From: Spirochaetaceae bacterium
GTDB taxonomy: Bacteria; Spirochaetota; Spirochaetia; DSM-27196; SKKC01
Assembly (NCBI GenBank): GCA_003552745.1
Contig: PUOG01000029.1
Coordinates: 1 to 16,024 of the forward strand
Direction of reading: 5' to 3'
DNA: 16,024 nucleotides
Shown: positions 14,315-16,024 of the stretch, piece after piece
How positions within the stretch are numbered: position 1 is the first letter of the stretch
Layout: every line of letters starts with the position of its first letter
Position numbers and translations under genes: made by a program
Notes under the pieces: generated by a model
What the model was told of the DNA's origin: nothing
The model's input: the letters and a program-made list of their open reading frames with translations, nothing else
Databases searched by the model: none

Positions 14315-16024
14315 CGGGCCACCTCCGCCGTGCGCCGAGATAGAGCGCCGGAACGATAAACAGTGTGACAACGGTGCCGGTCAGCAGTCCACCGATGAGC
14401 GCGATCGCGAGCGCGCTCTGATGCGAGCGGATCCCGGGGTCAACGGCGAGCGGAAGCATTGCCGCCATCGTCGTTGCCGTCGTCATCGCGATCGGGCGAA
14501 GTCGGCGCAAAGCACCGCGGTAGACGATGACCGCCGTCGATAGGCGGGATCCTCGGCTGGGATCCGCATCCCGCTTCCATGTGTCGATCAGCACGATCGC
14601 GCTGTTGACCACGATGCCGATGAGCACGAGAGCGCCGAGTGCCGATTGCACGGTGAACTCTCTGCCCGCGATACCGAGCGCTGCGACCGCTCCGATGAAG
14701 GCGGCCGGCAGTACGCCGAGCACGATCGCCGGCTCGAGGAATCCCTCGAACTGCGTTGCGAGAATCGACGCGACGATCAGAACGGCGAGCGCGAACACCG
14801 GGGCGAACGCTTCGGCCTGTTCGGAGATGGCATCGCCGGCGGTATCCTCGACCCACGCCGCGGTTTCCGAGCCGGACGACGGTACGGCGCCGAAAAGACC
14901 GTCACCTTCGCCGGCAGCGTGCAGGAATAGCGCATCACGCCGTCCGCGGCGCGCGAGAACCGCCGGCCCGTCGCGCTCCTCGATCCGGAGAATCTCGCCG
15001 AGCCGTACCGTACCGGGGCCGTCCGATGCCGCCGGCATGTGCATGTCCCGGATGTCGTCGGCGCTCTCGACATCGCCGGAGAGGAGTCGAATGTCGATCT
15101 CCTCGCCGTCGCGCAAGAGTCTGCCCGCCGCGATCCCTTCCACCGCCGAACGCAGCGTAACGCTCGCCTCGGAAAGGGAGATGCGGCGGTGATCAAGCAG
15201 TTTTCGATCCGGCACCGCGGAAATACTCGACCGCCTCCCGGCCGGGGTTATCTCTACGCTGCCGTCCGACTCTTCGATCTCGGCAGCGATCCGGGCGGCC
15301 CGCGCGGCGGCGAGCTCCGGGGAGTCGCCGTAGACCGCGAGCCCGGAAGTTCCCCCGAAGCGCAACAGACGCGAAAGCTCTCCCTCCGGAAGCTGCGCGT
15401 GGCCGGTTGCCAGGTGCGGCAAACGGTGTGAGTTCAGCCGTGAGGCGAGATCGCGGGCCGAGACGCCTGCAGCCGGAAGGACGGTGAGCTCCGCGCTGTT
15501 CACCGAACGGCCGTGGTCGGCGAGAAATCGCGGGTCGTCGGGCTCACCACCGACCTGCGCGACAACCGAGGCCACCCCCTCGTCATCGGAAAACGATCCG
15601 ATGAATCGTGCGGTGTCGCGGGTAACCGCTTCGATCGACCGGTCGGCCGGGAATGAGAGCTGCATCTGGATCTCACCTTCATCAACCGATTCGGACAGCG
15701 CGGGCGTCACCGATCGTGCCATGAGACCGCCGAATGCAATGAGCGCCACCGGCAGCGCGAGCGTAACCGCGCGGTGTCGCAGCGAGCGCTTGAGCACGGC
15801 TCGAAACCATCGCGGCGCGGCCGGTGGCCGACCGACTGAAGCAGCGGGCGTCGCCGCGAGCGGTGCTGCGGCGTGTTCGGGCCGGCGGCTGCCGATCCAC
15901 CGAAAGAGAACCGGCGTGACGCTGACCGATGTGATATAGCTCGCGACCAGTGCCGCGATGACTGCCGTCGCGAGGTCGCCGTACAACCGGCCGGCGATTC
16001 CGCGGAATGCGAAAAGCGGCACGA
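14307..16024 (-). CDS. RND efflux transporter permease (first of the pair, 5' partial)
   Basis: The frame runs off the right edge, and the visible 571 codons are the C-terminal half of the permease. Counting from base 16022, helix 6 is at about 12-38, ending in SVSVTPVLF. Helix 7 is at 86-103, followed by DEGEIQMQLSFP (114-125), the usual opening of the second periplasmic loop. Helices 8 to 12 occupy about 405-563. These include ILATQFEGFLEPAIVLGVLP (420-439), helix 10 IGIVVNSAIVLID (468-480) and LRPIAMTTATTMAAMLPLA (508-526), all typical RND motifs. The stop TGA (14307-14309) lies within the start region of the next gene, so the two are translationally coupled. A tandem pair of distinct permeases recalls MdtB/MdtC, which assemble as a mixed trimer. 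An adaptor protein and outer-membrane channel would be expected beyond the window, but none is seen here. Confidence 0.92.
   Translation of the reverse strand, partial: VPLFAFRGIAGRLYGDLATAVIAALVASYITSVSVTPVLFRWIGSRRPEHAAAPLAATPAASVGRPPAAPRWFRAVLKRSLRHRAVTLALPVALIAFGGLMARSVTPALSESVDEGEIQMQLSFPADRSIEAVTRDTARFIGSFSDDEGVASVVAQVGGEPDDPRFLADHGRSVNSAELTVLPAAGVSARDLASRLNSHRLPHLATGHAQLPEGELSRLLRFGGTSGLAVYGDSPELAAARAARIAAEIEESDGSVEITPAGRRSSISAVPDRKLLDHRRISLSEASVTLRSAVEGIAAGRLLRDGEEIDIRLLSGDVESADDIRDMHMPAASDGPGTVRLGEILRIEERDGPAVLARRGRRDALFLHAAGEGDGLFGAVPSSGSETAAWVEDTAGDAISEQAEAFAPVFALAVLIVASILATQFEGFLEPAIVLGVLPAAFIGAVAALGIAGREFTVQSALGALVLIGIVVNSAIVLIDTWKRDADPSRGSRLSTAVIVYRGALRRLRPIAMTTATTMAAMLPLAVDPGIRSHQSALAIALIGGLLTGTVVTLFIVPALYLGARRRWPGG

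Noticed and set aside
14315..14371. Upstream ATG start for the second RND gene
   Set aside because: It would overlap the preceding gene by 65 bp. The GTG at 14314 has a GGAGGT site at ideal spacing and places the first helix normally.

Overview
The window is a GC-rich, gene-dense stretch of bacterial chromosome. Two RND permeases, a lipoprotein with a clean lipobox and two proteins with Tat-like signals indicate a diderm (Gram-negative-type) bacterium. Shine-Dalgarno sites are strong (AGGAGG type). The secreted lipoprotein is very acidic, which would fit a salt-tolerant or marine species. Some gene-content features recall free-living spirochaetes, but the sequence does not fix the phylum. I see no rRNA, tRNA, CRISPR array, insertion sequence or phage gene.

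Layout. (1) 1-2135 (+) is a membrane-embedded spermidine-synthase-like protein, cut at its 5' end by the window edge. It overlaps by 20 bp the next gene, 2116-3354 (+), a radical SAM enzyme of the AmmeMemoRadiSam type. (2) Converging on these is 3392-4480 (-), a second radical SAM protein of the PflX-like group. Both radical SAM proteins begin with a twin-arginine signal-like N-terminus. The 37-bp junction between them holds a partial duplication of the end of the second gene. (3) 4594-5184 (-) is a small SDR-fold protein without the usual catalytic Tyr/Lys. It is divergent from 5329-6126 (+), a PhzF-family protein; the shared 144-bp region holds back-to-back promoter candidates and a perfect palindrome. 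(4) 6199-7443 (-) is an MFS transporter with a long structured leader. (5) 7723-9471 (-) is a lipoprotein with Pmp-like beta-helix repeats. (6) 9765-11354 (+) is biosynthetic threonine ammonia-lyase (ilvA). Its 3' end overlaps by 67 bp the end of the RND gene at 11288-14314 (-). Upstream of that gene, overlapping it by 8 bp, is another RND permease, 14307-16024 (-), which runs off the window.

How the genes relate. The only clear co-transcribed pairs are the synthase-like gene with the radical SAM gene, and the two RND permeases. The first 4.5 kb stands out most: a membrane aminopropyltransferase-like protein (a family that uses SAM-derived substrates) beside two SAM-radical enzymes that both carry export or anchor signals. 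This looks like a membrane-associated or extracytoplasmic pathway, and I cannot assign a function to it. The remaining genes are ordinary accessory or metabolic functions with no evident common pathway.
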